From the NCBI GenBank assembly GCA_013141505.1, contig JABFQX010000068.1, forward strand, positions 1 to 39,855: a DNA stretch of 39,855 bases, in the 5' to 3' direction. The notes beneath the pieces were generated by a model. That model had not been told where the DNA came from and ran no database searches. It saw only the letters and a program-made list of their open reading frames with translations. This document shows, piece after piece, positions 24,941-34,527 of this stretch. Every line of letters starts with the position of its first letter. Position 1 is the stretch's first letter. A program made the translations under genes and the position numbers. The DNA is from Methyloglobulus sp. (lineage in GTDB: Bacteria; Pseudomonadota; Gammaproteobacteria; Methylococcales; Methylomonadaceae).

Positions 24941-27838
24941 TTATAGCCCATAATCCTCCAAAGGCGGGCAAGTGCAAACCACATGACGGTCACCATAAAC
25001 GTTATCGATACGTCCAACCGGTGGCCAGTACTTGTCGTCATGCTGATTGTTGTTAGGGAAAAAAGCTTGCTGTTTAGAATAGGGAAACCTCCATTCTTCA
25101 AACAATAAGCGGTGGGTGTGCGGTGCATTGTGCAGCACGTTATTTTCGGGGTCGGCGCTGTCGTTCTCAATGGCTGCGATTTCCTGGCGGATAGCAATTA
25201 AAGCATCGCAAAAACGGTCGATTTCTACTTTATCCTCGCTTTCGGTGGGTTCGATCATCAGGGTATCAGATACGGGAAAGGCTACGGTGGGGGCATGGAA
25301 ACCGAAATCAATCAGGCGCTTGGCAATGTCTTCCACAGTGATGTTACAGGTCTTCTTGAATTCACGGCAATCAATAATGCACTCATGGGCAACCCAGCCG
25401 TTTTTGCCAGTGTATAAAATAGGGTAGTGGGATGCCAAGCGTTTAGCGATATAGTTGGCGTTTAATATTGCAGTCAAAGTCGCCCGTTTTAGGCCGGCTG
25501 CGCCCATCATCGCAATATAAGCCCAGGAAATAGTGTAGATACTCGCGGAACCCCAAGGCGCGGCGGATACCGTGCCAATGGTGCCGTGCTTGCCTTTAGC
25601 CGGATTCACGCCTTCCACCACGGGATGGTCTGGCAGGAACGGAGCCAAATGCGCCCCCACACCAATCGGGCCGACTCCTGGTCCGCCACCACCATGCGGG
25701 ATACAGAAGGTTTTGTGCATATTAAGGTGGGCGACATCAGCACCGATTTTGCCGGGTCGGCTTAAGCCCACCAACGCATTAAAATTGGCGCCATCCAGAT
25801 ATACTTGGCCGCCGTGCTGATGAATGATATTGCAGATTTCCCTGAAAGTTAATTCAAACACACCGTGCGTGGAAGGATAAGTAATCATCAATGCCGCTAG
25901 CGTATCGCTATGTTCGACGACTTTAGTACGTAAATCGTCCAGGCTAATATTGCCACAAGCATCACAAGCGACGACTACGACCTTAAGCCCTGCCATGACC
26001 GCGCTGGCAGGGTTAGTACCATGCGCGGAAGCCGGAATCAGGCAGATGTCTCGCTGCGACTGGTCGTTGACTTCATGATATTTTCGGATAACCAACAAGC
26101 CGGTGTATTCGCCCTGGGATCCGGCATTCGGTTGTAGCGAGAAAGCGTCAAAGCCAGTCAAATCGCATAACATATCTTCCAATTCGGCAAACATCTGCTG
26201 ATAGCCGTGGGTTTGATAGAGTGGTGCGAAAGGATGTAAGCCATTAAACTCATGATAAGAAATCGATTGCATTTCCGTCGCCGCATTGAGCTTCATGGTG
26301 CAGGATCCTAACGGTATCATGGCGCGGTCTAGCGCAATATCGCGCCGGGCTAACCGTCGCATATACCGCATCATTTCCGTTTCGGAGTGGTAGCGTTCGA
26401 AAACTGGGTGTTGCAGGATGTTATCGGTACGCAATAAACCATCAGGTACACATTCTTCTATGACTTCATTAAGTCGATTGATGTCAGGAAATTCTGACGC
26501 AGGTGTAACGAATACTTGCCACAATTCCCGCAGATTTTTTCGCGTTGTCGTCTCATCTAAAGAAATACCGAGATAGTCATTATCAATAATGCGTAGATTG
26601 ATATTGGCTTCTGCCGCTTGTGCCGCGAAACGTTTCGCCCGGTTCGGGACTTTAACGATAATGGTATCGAAATAACGACGGCTAACGATTTCAAAGCCTA
26701 ACTGGGAAATACCTGTCGCCAGAATTTGGGCGTAACGATGCACCCTACCTGCTATCAAACGTAAGCCTTCAGCGCCGTGGTATATCCCATAGAATCCGGC
26801 GATGACCGCTAGGAGAACCTGGGATGTGCAAATATTGCTCGTAGCTTTATCACGGCGGATATGTTGTTCGCGGGTTTGCAGCGCCATACGGTAGGCAATT
26901 TGGCCATGAATGTCTTTTGACACACCGATAATCCGCCCTGGAACGGAACGCTTAAATTCATCCCGTGTCGCAAAAAATGCAGCATGTGGCCCACCGTATC
27001 CCATGGGAACACCAAAGCGCTGTGCGCTACCGACGGCTATATCAGCTCCGAATGCTCCCGGCGGCTTGAGCAAAACTAGGCTTAGGAGATCAGCCGCAAC
27101 GGTCAGTAACGCTGACTTTTGATGTGCGATTACTGCGATTTCGCTCAGATCCCTGATTTCGCCTTTAGAGCCGGGATACTGTACCAAGACCGCAAAAAAA
27201 TCATGTTGTTCCAAGTCGTTATATGGATCGGCTATGATGACTTCATAGCCTAAGGAATAGGAGCGGGTAAGAACAACAGCAATGGTTTGCGGGTGGCAAT
27301 CCTGGTCGACAACTATCGCGTTGGCAGTGCTTTTGGATAAGCGCCTGGACATAGCCATGGCTTCCGCCGCAGCTGTAGCTTCATCAAGCAAGGATGCATT
27401 AGCGAGTTCCATGCCGCACAGGTCGATAATCATTTGCTGGAAGTTTAACAAGGCTTCCAGTCGTCCTTGGCTGACTTCCGCTTGGTACGGCGTATAAGCG
27501 GTATACCAGCCCGGATTTTCCAGGACATTGCGCTTGATGACAGCAGGCATAATGGTGCCGTGATAACCCATGCCGATCATCGAGGTAAAGACTTTATTGC
27601 GTTCGCGCGCTTTATGCATGTGTTTGATGACGGCACTTTCGCTAATCGTTTCCGTTAACTTAAGCGGCTCATGGTTAATTATGTCGTCGGGAAGGGCTTT
27701 TTCAATAATTTCTTCCAGGTCGGTCAAGCCCAGTTCGGTTAGCATTTCTTGCATTTGTTGCTTATTTGGGCCAATGTGACGGTGCATAAAATGACCGCGC
27801 ATTTCCAACTGGTTCAAGCTAGTGCGTGTAGTGGGCAT
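24941..27838 (-). CDS. gcvP: Glycine dehydrogenase (decarboxylating), P protein, single-chain
   Basis: PLP enzyme of the glycine cleavage system: decarboxylates glycine and passes the aminomethyl group to the lipoyl arm of GcvH. The 965-residue chain is the fused (homodimeric) form. It starts with the FMHRHIGPN block, has [18 protein letters not shown], and carries the PLP lysine in [22 protein letters not shown] in the second half. It starts 3 bp after the gcvT stop and is the last gene of the tdh-kbl-gcvT-gcvP set. Downstream lies IS debris. GcvH is not encoded in the window and must come from elsewhere. Confidence 0.97.
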   Translation of the reverse strand: MPTTRTSLNQLEMRGHFMHRHIGPNKQQMQEMLTELGLTDLEEIIEKALPDDIINHEPLKLTETISESAVIKHMHKARERNKVFTSMIGMGYHGTIMPAVIKRNVLENPGWYTAYTPYQAEVSQGRLEALLNFQQMIIDLCGMELANASLLDEATAAAEAMAMSRRLSKSTANAIVVDQDCHPQTIAVVLTRSYSLGYEVIIADPYNDLEQHDFFAVLVQYPGSKGEIRDLSEIAVIAHQKSALLTVAADLLSLVLLKPPGAFGADIAVGSAQRFGVPMGYGGPHAAFFATRDEFKRSVPGRIIGVSKDIHGQIAYRMALQTREQHIRRDKATSNICTSQVLLAVIAGFYGIYHGAEGLRLIAGRVHRYAQILATGISQLGFEIVSRRYFDTIIVKVPNRAKRFAAQAAEANINLRIIDNDYLGISLDETTTRKNLRELWQVFVTPASEFPDINRLNEVIEECVPDGLLRTDNILQHPVFERYHSETEMMRYMRRLARRDIALDRAMIPLGSCTMKLNAATEMQSISYHEFNGLHPFAPLYQTHGYQQMFAELEDMLCDLTGFDAFSLQPNAGSQGEYTGLLVIRKYHEVNDQSQRDICLIPASAHGTNPASAVMAGLKVVVVACDACGNISLDDLRTKVVEHSDTLAALMITYPSTHGVFELTFREICNIIHQHGGQVYLDGANFNALVGLSRPGKIGADVAHLNMHKTFCIPHGGGGPGVGPIGVGAHLAPFLPDHPVVEGVNPAKGKHGTIGTVSAAPWGSASIYTISWAYIAMMGAAGLKRATLTAILNANYIAKRLASHYPILYTGKNGWVAHECIIDCREFKKTCNITVEDIAKRLIDFGFHAPTVAFPVSDTLMIEPTESEDKVEIDRFCDALIAIRQEIAAIENDSADPENNVLHNAPHTHRLLFEEWRFPYSKQQAFFPNNNQHDDKYWPPVGRIDNVYGDRHVVCTCPPLEDYGL

Positions 27839-27841
27839 GAG

Positions 27842-28924
27842 TTATCTATGGTAGCGATGAGGAATGAAGGGTAATCGGGTAATGGTGGCCGCAACTTGAT
27901 GATCCCGTACTTTTGCGTATAAACGGATGCCTAGGCCGGAATAATGCCGTTCTAGCAGCGCCATCGCAACAGGCTTGCCAAGACTTGGGGCGAAACTGCC
28001 ACTGGTGACGTGGCCTATAATCTCGTCATTGTCGTTAAATACAGTACTGCCCTCACGTATCGGCTGTTTACTATCGACAATCAGGCCGACCCGTATTTTT
28101 TCAGGGCCTTGCTGTAATTGTCGGATAATGGTGTCAGCGCCGGGGAAACCGCTGTGGCCTTTTTTAATAATCCATGATAAACCTGCTTCTACCGGAGTGA
28201 TGGTTTCGTTGAGTTCATGGCCATAAAGGCACAGACCCGCTTCCAATCTTAAGGTGTCCCTCGCCCCCAAGCCTATTGGAATAACATCTTTTTCCGCTAA
28301 GAGTAAGCGAACTAGTGCTTCAGCGTGGTCGTTAGCAACGGAAATTTCAAAACCGTCTTCGCCAGTATAACCACATCGGCTGATAATGCATTTGATGCCT
28401 TCCAGCTCAGTTTCATGGGCAGTCATAAATGCCAAATCGGCGGCGCTTGCGGAGAATTTTCTGATGATTGCTGTCGCTATTGGCCCCTGTAAAGCAAATA
28501 GTGCCTGATCAGCGAGCTCAACAAAATGACAGCGATTAGATAACTGGCTAGCTAAGTAGTGAAAATCCTTGTCTTTACAGGCCGCATTGACAACGACTGT
28601 CAAACCGGACTCGATGCGGGTAATGATGATATCGTCAATGATGCCGCCTTCGTCATTTGTCAATACGGTATATTTTTGTTGCCCGGGTTTTAGCCCAATA
28701 ATATCGCTAGGAGTTAGTCGTTCCAGTTCACTAGCGGCCTCATCACCAGAAATCAAGCATTGCCCCATGTGCGATATGTCGAAAAACCCAGCCTTACTTC
28801 TACAATGCAGGTGCTCGTGAATAATCCCTCCAGGATAATATATCGGCATGTGGTAACCACCAAAAGCGACCATTTTAGCGCCAAGTTCAAGATGAAGCTG
28901 ATAGAGAGGAGTTTGTTTTAACAT
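27842..28924 (-). CDS. gcvT: Aminomethyltransferase (glycine cleavage T protein)
   Basis: Takes the aminomethyl group from lipoylated GcvH to tetrahydrofolate, releasing ammonia and making 5,10-methylene-THF. The 360-residue protein begins MLKQTPLYQLHLELGAKMVAF, then GYHMPIYYPGGIIHEHL and GFFDISHMGQ, and has the CGYTGEDGFEI and GLGARDTLRLEAGLCLYGHEL folate-binding blocks. Length is normal. It lies 48 bp after kbl and 3 bp before gcvP on the same strand. The ribosome site before the ATG at 28924 is weak. Confidence 0.96.
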   Translation of the reverse strand: MLKQTPLYQLHLELGAKMVAFGGYHMPIYYPGGIIHEHLHCRSKAGFFDISHMGQCLISGDEAASELERLTPSDIIGLKPGQQKYTVLTNDEGGIIDDIIITRIESGLTVVVNAACKDKDFHYLASQLSNRCHFVELADQALFALQGPIATAIIRKFSASAADLAFMTAHETELEGIKCIISRCGYTGEDGFEISVANDHAEALVRLLLAEKDVIPIGLGARDTLRLEAGLCLYGHELNETITPVEAGLSWIIKKGHSGFPGADTIIRQLQQGPEKIRVGLIVDSKQPIREGSTVFNDNDEIIGHVTSGSFAPSLGKPVAMALLERHYSGLGIRLYAKVRDHQVAATITRLPFIPHRYHR

Positions 28925-28972
28925 AGCTTTACACTAACAGAAAATCGTATGATCCAGTGACTCATAAACGGC

Positions 28973-30196
28973 CTATCCCTTAAAATCAGCCAGCTTGTCC
29001 AGCAAAAATTTCAAATCCTGTTCGGTATGATCGGTGGAAATCTGCAACCTGATTTCCTGCTCGCCCTTGGGTACAACGGGATAATTCAATCCGGTTACCA
29101 GAATATTATGGGCAAACAAATGGGCGACCAAGGCTGAGGTTTTATTCGTGTCCCTGACAAAAATCGGCACGATAGGGTGTTCGCCCGGCAAGGTTTCATA
29201 ACCTAAGCGTTCCAGCCCAGCCCTTAGAAAAACACTGAAACCGTGCAGTTTTTCGAGCAGCCGCATACCTTCATGGCTATCCAAAATGTTCAATGCACCT
29301 AAAGAGGCGGCGGCTTCAGCAGGTGTAATAGGGTTCGAGTAAATATAAAACGGAGAAGTTTCACGCAAATAATTTATCACCACCGGGCTGGCGACCACAT
29401 AGCCGCCATTAACGCCTAGAGACTTGCCCAGCGTTGCAATCAGGATATCCGCCTTGCCGCCTGTCACTTCTTCGGTACCGCGCCCGCTCCGGCCAAAAGC
29501 GCCTACACCATGAGAATCGTCGACTATGCTGATAATCCCTTCTTCATAGCCTGCTTCATGTTGCTTACAGCAGGCATTAATCTTGTCTATCTGGGCATGA
29601 TCGCCGCGCATACTGAAAATGCCATCCGTTACGACACATACCCGTTTGAACTGCCCTCTATTGGTTGCAAGAATCTTATCCAGCGCATCGATATTTGCAT
29701 GGGCATAAACTTCTTTCTTGGCCGGAAGGGATAAACGGATAGCGTTAATGATACAACTATGGTTAAGCGCATCACTAACAACGAGGGTATCTTCTGATAT
29801 AAATTGGGGCAGAACGCCCATCATCGTCGCATAGGCGGCACTGAATAGCATGGCCGATTCGCGTCCGTGGAACTCGGCAAGCCGCTTTTCCAGGTCTTTA
29901 TGCGGTTGGTAAGTTCCGCTGATGAACCGCACCGCTCCGGGGCCGGTGCCATATTTTTCAACTGCTTCGGCTTCAGCTCTTATCACTAGAGGATGCAATG
30001 ACAATCCTAGGTAAGAATTTGAATTCATTCGTAAGAAAGCCCTATCTCCGTAGCCTTCAAGCTTATAGCGGATGCCAAAGCCGTTTTCAGCAGGTTTGAC
30101 CCCGATGACGGTTTTCTCGTTGCCTTTACGCATGCCTTGTTCTTCCAGGCTAATCAATTTGGCATTGAATAATTGTTCTACTTTATTAAGCGACAT
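28973..30196 (-). CDS. kbl: 2-amino-3-ketobutyrate CoA ligase-like alpha-oxoamine synthase
   Basis: A PLP enzyme of the alpha-oxoamine synthase family (407 aa) most like glycine C-acetyltransferase, which splits 2-amino-3-ketobutyrate with CoA into glycine and acetyl-CoA. Visible are NSNSYLGLSLHPLVIRAEAEA, YGTGPGAVRFISGTYQPHKDLE, DDSHGVGAFGRSGRG and the PLP lysine in ATLGKSLGVNGGYV. The same family includes ALAS, AONS and SPT; the assignment rests on similarity and on the threonine dehydrogenase gene 18 bp upstream, with glycine cleavage genes downstream. Confidence 0.87.
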   Translation of the reverse strand: MSLNKVEQLFNAKLISLEEQGMRKGNEKTVIGVKPAENGFGIRYKLEGYGDRAFLRMNSNSYLGLSLHPLVIRAEAEAVEKYGTGPGAVRFISGTYQPHKDLEKRLAEFHGRESAMLFSAAYATMMGVLPQFISEDTLVVSDALNHSCIINAIRLSLPAKKEVYAHANIDALDKILATNRGQFKRVCVVTDGIFSMRGDHAQIDKINACCKQHEAGYEEGIISIVDDSHGVGAFGRSGRGTEEVTGGKADILIATLGKSLGVNGGYVVASPVVINYLRETSPFYIYSNPITPAEAAASLGALNILDSHEGMRLLEKLHGFSVFLRAGLERLGYETLPGEHPIVPIFVRDTNKTSALVAHLFAHNILVTGLNYPVVPKGEQEIRLQISTDHTEQDLKFLLDKLADFKG

Positions 30197-30214
30197 AAGT
30201 GGCTATCTCAATTT

Positions 30215-31165
30215 TTAGTTCAACTTGACGGTGACTTGTTCCAGCATATCCTTGACCATTGTGGCCTTATCATACTTCGCCTCCCAGCCCCATTCAGCGC
30301 GGGCGGCGCTATCATCCATATGCCGGGGCCAGGAGTCGGCAATCGCCTGACGGACTGGGTCAATTCGATAACTGATTTTAAAATCGGGTAGGTGTTTTTG
30401 TATTTCCGCTGCAAGTTGCTCGGGCGTAAAACTCATGGCTGTGATATTGAATGCGTTTCGATGTTTCAATCTTGCACTATCCGCTTCCATAAGTGTGATG
30501 GCGGCGTTAACCGCGTCCGGCATATACATCATGTCCAGTTGAGTATCGGCACGAAGAAAGCAATCATAATGACGATTTTTGACCGCCGCATAAAAAATAT
30601 CGACCGCATAATCCGTCGTTCCCCCGCCCGGCAAGGCTTTGTTGGAAATCAGTCCCGGATACCGTAAACCGCGCGTATCGACACCATAGCGATGAAAATA
30701 ATAGTCGCAAAGCAATTCCCCTGACACCTTGGTTATGCCGTACAAAGACTTAGGCCGCTGAATAGTATCCTGTGGTGTATTTAAACCTGTTGTTTCGGGG
30801 CCGAACGCGCCGATGGAACTTGGAAAAAATACGGCGCAACTGTGTGTCCTTGCAACTTCCAGTACATTGATTAGGCCGTTCATATTAGTGTCCCAAGCCT
30901 CAAGCGGTTTGGCTTCGGCCACAGCGGAAAGTAATGAGGCTAGATGAAAAATCGTATTGCAATGATATTTTTCAACGATTTGATTAAGCGCTGAGGCATC
31001 GCGAACGTCCAAGCGGCAATAGAGTTCTGTCTGCTTCAATTCGTTGAGTGGCTGCCTGTTATATCCGGTGGCGACTACATTTCCAGCGCCATATTTCTCA
31101 CGCAATGCCTGAGTCAGCTCCACCCCGATTTGACCGGCGGCACCGGTTACTAAAATACTCTTCAT
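30215..31165 (-). CDS. L-threonine 3-dehydrogenase, NAD-dependent epimerase (short-chain) type
   Basis: Oxidises L-threonine to 2-amino-3-ketobutyrate with NAD+. The 316-residue protein is an extended short-chain dehydrogenase: Rossmann loop VTGAAGQIGVELTQALRE, FHLASLLSAVAE, FPSSIGAFGPET, catalytic YGITKVSGE and RYPGLIS. This sequence type matches the epimerase-like threonine dehydrogenases rather than the zinc MDR enzyme of E. coli. First gene of the apparent tdh-kbl-gcvT-gcvP operon. A 231-bp region upstream carries the presumed promoter; I see no clear glycine riboswitch in it. Confidence 0.87.
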   Translation of the reverse strand: MKSILVTGAAGQIGVELTQALREKYGAGNVVATGYNRQPLNELKQTELYCRLDVRDASALNQIVEKYHCNTIFHLASLLSAVAEAKPLEAWDTNMNGLINVLEVARTHSCAVFFPSSIGAFGPETTGLNTPQDTIQRPKSLYGITKVSGELLCDYYFHRYGVDTRGLRYPGLISNKALPGGGTTDYAVDIFYAAVKNRHYDCFLRADTQLDMMYMPDAVNAAITLMEADSARLKHRNAFNITAMSFTPEQLAAEIQKHLPDFKISYRIDPVRQAIADSWPRHMDDSAARAEWGWEAKYDKATMVKDMLEQVTVKLN

Positions 31166-31396
31166 CTAAATACTCTTCACTTCTTATTGTTATTTTGACC
31201 TGCAGAAAGTCTCAATCAGGGGCTAACAAAGTTAATTTGGCTGAATTCACGGTAGAGCTAAATCTTAGCTAACTGATTCCTTAAGAATTATGACCCAAAA
31301 ACTGAGGAATCGTTGCGATGCCCTTAATGTTTATGATAATTATCTATGAAGGAGGCATTACGCTAACCTAAAGAAAACTATATTGTTTGGGTTAAA

Positions 31397-31768
31397 TCAG
31401 AGTCGCCCACTGAGCCTTAATCGTCGGGAAACCTGCCAATGATAAATTTTGGCGAGCAACGGACGAATCAAAGGCAAGCCGATCAACCAAGCCAAAGGCT
31501 TCAATAGAGGCACTTTGCTCATTAGCAAAATATAGGCATCCATTTCAGAAAGAATCTGCCGTTCCTCATTCTGGACATGCAATTCGGTTAATGCCTTGTG
31601 AGGGTCAATCCCCAGTTCACACAATAGCGTTTCCTGACCAGTGATGTCAGTCCAACAGACATAAGCGCCTGCTTTCCCTGCAAGTTTTTCATAAGTGCGC
31701 CTGTCTTTGACGCACTTGGGGCAGGCTCCATCGTAATAAACAATAATTTTAGGTTTGTCCTGATTCAT
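31397..31768 (-). CDS. DCC-family (DUF393) thiol-disulfide oxidoreductase
   Basis: A 123-residue thioredoxin-like protein with the family signature near the N terminus, VYYDGACPKCVKDRR, which includes the CxxC pair and the DG that name the DCC1 group, followed by ITGQETLLCELGIDPHKALTELHV and a C-terminal segment PLLKPLAWLIGLPLIRPLLAKIYHWQVSRR. The reaction is unproven in the family; redox of small thiols is the usual guess. It is divergent from the arginase gene with an 84-bp shared upstream region. Confidence 0.85.
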   Translation of the reverse strand: MNQDKPKIIVYYDGACPKCVKDRRTYEKLAGKAGAYVCWTDITGQETLLCELGIDPHKALTELHVQNEERQILSEMDAYILLMSKVPLLKPLAWLIGLPLIRPLLAKIYHWQVSRRLRLSGRL

Positions 31769-31852
31769 TTGGTGATTTTAGGGTCAAAGCAATAACAACT
31801 TGAAAACAAGTTTTCATAGTATGAATATACCTGCCAACTTATAAATGTCATT

Positions 31853-32773
31853 ATGGCAATCTTACAAACATTGGGAATAGTGTCTTGCATGGGTGGGCCA
31901 ATGCGCCTGTGTGGCTATGCAGCGGAAATGCTGCGGGATGAATTTGCCCGGCAAAAACAAGAACGCTTACTGCTCCAGTGGCATATGGTTTATCCTGAGA
32001 ATCAGGGTTCAAAAGAGGAGAAATTAACCAAACTTAATAAGGCTATAAGCCAGTTTACTGAATGCTGGACAAAAGAGAATACGCCTTTCCTGACCATCGG
32101 TGGAGACCATTCCTGTGCATTAGGAACCTGGGGCGGCGTTTTAAATGGTTTGCAACAACCCTATGACTTCGGCCTAGTCTGGCTGGACGCACACATGGAC
32201 GCGCATACGTTTCATACGTCTCCATCCGGCAATATTCATGGTATGCCGTTGGCTGCATTGCTTGGGAAAGCTGATGAAAAACTGGCTAGAATGTATCCCA
32301 GCTCAGATTTTATCAAACCGGAAAACCTTATCCTAATAGGCATCAGAAGCTATGAACACGAGGAATATGAGTTATTAAAACAAAAATCTGTAGAAATCAT
32401 TTTTGCCGACCAAATTAATAGGATTGACGCAGCGTTAATCAAGGCCATTGATAAACTCAGCCTATCTTGTCAAAGGATCGGAATAAGCATTGATTTGGAT
32501 GTAATTGATCCTGAAGATGCCCCCGGCGTGGAAACGCCTGCTCCAGGCGGCATTAAAGCCATAGAACTGCTGGAAGCGCTTTCGTTGATTAACCAGCATC
32601 CGAAAGTATGCGGTTTGGAAATAAGCGAGTTCAATCCTGAAAAAGATATAAAAAATAAGACGCTGCATTTAATGAGGGCCATCGTTGAAGCGTTCTATGG
32701 TGCACCCAGCAATCCAAATAAGTCTTTAGAGTCGTTGGGTTCAGGTATCATCGGCAACTCTGTACCGAATTGA
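31853..32773 (+). CDS. Arginase (ureohydrolase family)
   Basis: Hydrolyses L-arginine to ornithine and urea with a dinuclear manganese centre. The 306-residue protein has all metal-binding blocks: IGGDHSCALGTW, WLDAHMDAHTF followed by SGNIHGMPLAALLG, and SIDLDVIDPEDAPGVETPAPGG. The GNIHGMPLA segment is arginase-like, but agmatinase or another ureohydrolase cannot be excluded without alignment. Its last 79 nt overlap, tail to tail, the 3' end of the ornithine cyclodeaminase gene, whose enzyme would use its product. The ribosome site before the ATG is weak. Confidence 0.85.
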   Translation: MAILQTLGIVSCMGGPMRLCGYAAEMLRDEFARQKQERLLLQWHMVYPENQGSKEEKLTKLNKAISQFTECWTKENTPFLTIGGDHSCALGTWGGVLNGLQQPYDFGLVWLDAHMDAHTFHTSPSGNIHGMPLAALLGKADEKLARMYPSSDFIKPENLILIGIRSYEHEEYELLKQKSVEIIFADQINRIDAALIKAIDKLSLSCQRIGISIDLDVIDPEDAPGVETPAPGGIKAIELLEALSLINQHPKVCGLEISEFNPEKDIKNKTLHLMRAIVEAFYGAPSNPNKSLESLGSGIIGNSVPN

Positions 32774-33708
32774 TAGTGTTTGGCTAAATCATAAACAACC
32801 CGCAGAATAGAAAAATCTTCCAACGCAAAGCCAACGGAATCAAAAAGTGTAATCTCATAGTTATTCTCTCTTCCAGGTTTGTATTTGCAAACCAGCTCCC
32901 ATAATTCGGCATAGATACGGTTGGCTGTACATTGCTGTACTTCCCCTTCTACCAGGGTTTGTGGCTTGTATTCGACCACCAGTTTGACTTGATTAAGGAA
33001 TTTTTCAGATAGTTCGGTTTTCCCCGGACAATCGCCACCCATCGCATTTATGAAAGTGCCTGGAGAAATATCCTCAATGTCCAATAAAGATTGCCGCTTT
33101 TTGGCGGCTGTCGCTGTAATCACAATATCAGCATCATGCACGGCTTCGGCAACACAGTTACAAGGAATTAACCTGAATTTTTGCCCGGACAAATTTCGCG
33201 AAAACTTGCCCATAGCATGCGGATCAACATCAAAAAAGCGGATATTTTCCAACTGGAAAAAACTGGCGAATGCCATCACCTGAAACTCTGCCTGCGCTCC
33301 GTTTCCAATAATGGCTAATGATTTTGCATCCACTCTGGCGAGATATAAGGCCGCCAGGACACCGGTTGCCGCCGTCCTGAATGCCGTCAACAAAGTCATC
33401 TCACTGATCATCAGCGGATAACCGCTAACGACATCGCTCAACAGCCCTATAGCCACAACATTGAGCTTGCCGTTAAGCGGATTGCCAGGGTGTCCATTGA
33501 CATATTTAAATGCGTACAACTGTTGGTCAGCACAAGGCATCAATTCGATAACCCCATGCGGATAATACGTTGCATGACGTGGTGATAACAAAAACTCATC
33601 CCAACGACCGAAATCTTCTTCTAAAGCAGCAATAATGCATCTAAAGAAATTTTCCAGGCCAACTGTCTGTAACAATTTCCGAATGTCATTAACGCTAAGA
33701 ATTTTCAT
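32695..33708 (-). CDS. Ornithine cyclodeaminase family protein
   Basis: Converts L-ornithine to L-proline and ammonia in an NAD+-dependent cycle, if the name holds. The 337-residue protein of the OCD/mu-crystallin family has the substrate-side blocks RHATYYPHGVIELMPC and FKYVNGHPGNP, MTLLTAFRTAATGVLAALYLA, and the nucleotide-binding IGNGAQAEFQVMAF. The start at 33708 has an AAGAGA ribosome site; a longer in-frame ATG at 33807 would add 33 residues unlike the family. Arginase overlaps its 3' end by 79 nt on the opposite strand. Related activities (alanine dehydrogenase, tauropine or opine-type enzymes) remain possible, but the arginase and putA neighbours favour ornithine. Confidence 0.85.
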   Translation of the reverse strand: MKILSVNDIRKLLQTVGLENFFRCIIAALEEDFGRWDEFLLSPRHATYYPHGVIELMPCADQQLYAFKYVNGHPGNPLNGKLNVVAIGLLSDVVSGYPLMISEMTLLTAFRTAATGVLAALYLARVDAKSLAIIGNGAQAEFQVMAFASFFQLENIRFFDVDPHAMGKFSRNLSGQKFRLIPCNCVAEAVHDADIVITATAAKKRQSLLDIEDISPGTFINAMGGDCPGKTELSEKFLNQVKLVVEYKPQTLVEGEVQQCTANRIYAELWELVCKYKPGRENNYEITLFDSVGFALEDFSILRVVYDLAKHYQFGTELPMIPEPNDSKDLFGLLGAP

Positions 33709-33908
33709 TTTTCTCTTAGATTGGTACTCCAAATCTGTTTTTGGATGGCTTGAAAACAGATCTGAACTGGGTGGCGAGAGTTGTCGATTAACTGATACGT
33801 TGGACAATTATTCTTGATTTCCCGCAAAAAACTTGACTTTGAAGGAGTGCAGGAAGCGTAACGTTAGTGGAGCGGAGCACGATCCCCACTGTCGAATAGT
33901 CCTTTCAT

Positions 33909-34430
33909 CTATTCATATAAACAATCCGTCAAATCAGGTAACTTTGTTTTTTGTGGGTTCAACATTGTTGCCGTTTCTTCACTGGAATCTACGCGAGCTT
34001 TACACCAATCGTGGTAAACCCGGAAAGCCTTATCAAAATCTGCATTCAGAAAACCTGACGCTAACTGTGTACATAAATGATAAAGTTCGGAATAGTGCTT
34101 TGCCTGACCGGACGAACAATTTTGAATCTTATCCGATAATAGCCGCATTATCGCAAGCAGTTGGTACGTTTGACAGGTTGTACCTTGATGTTCAACAATA
34201 TCTTCGTCTTGCATCGCAAGCGCTTGTAAAGAAGTATAAGCAAGAGCAACCAATCCAGCTAAAATATCCGCAATTTCTCCTGATTTAATCGCCTTGAAGA
34301 TCGCGCTTCCCGCATCCATAAGCAATGCCTGAGTTAAAATTATTTTCATTTCGGAAACGGGCATGGTTTCCCCTTCTACAACCTTTTGTCTTGGTTGAAC
34401 AGTTTTTATTAGCGTTAAATGTTGATGCAT
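33909..34430 (-). CDS. Hypothetical helical protein, weakly MazG-like
   Basis: A 173-residue protein with a strong ribosome site (AAGGGGG, 6 nt before the ATG at 34430). It appears almost entirely alpha-helical. The segment GEIADILAGLVALAYTSLQA resembles the second E-x-x-D helix of all-alpha NTP pyrophosphohydrolases (MazG/PRA-PH type), but the first E-x-x-E pair is not seen, so catalysis is doubtful. Not recognised beyond this. It lies between the second desaturase (97 bp upstream) and ornithine cyclodeaminase (200 bp downstream) on the same strand. Confidence 0.6.
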   Translation of the reverse strand: MHQHLTLIKTVQPRQKVVEGETMPVSEMKIILTQALLMDAGSAIFKAIKSGEIADILAGLVALAYTSLQALAMQDEDIVEHQGTTCQTYQLLAIMRLLSDKIQNCSSGQAKHYSELYHLCTQLASGFLNADFDKAFRVYHDWCKARVDSSEETATMLNPQKTKLPDLTDCLYE

Positions 34431-34527
34431 AAAGCCCCCTTATATATGCTCAGTATTACGGTTACACATCATAAAAACCGCGTAAGTTTTTGTATTGTCG
34501 TCAACTTATCTGTCAAATTAAGGCCAG

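Noticed and set aside
31166-31396. Possible glycine riboswitch upstream of the threonine-glycine operon
   Set aside because: I could not find the conserved glycine aptamer cores on the minus strand; only a loose GATTCCT/AGGAATC pair is present.
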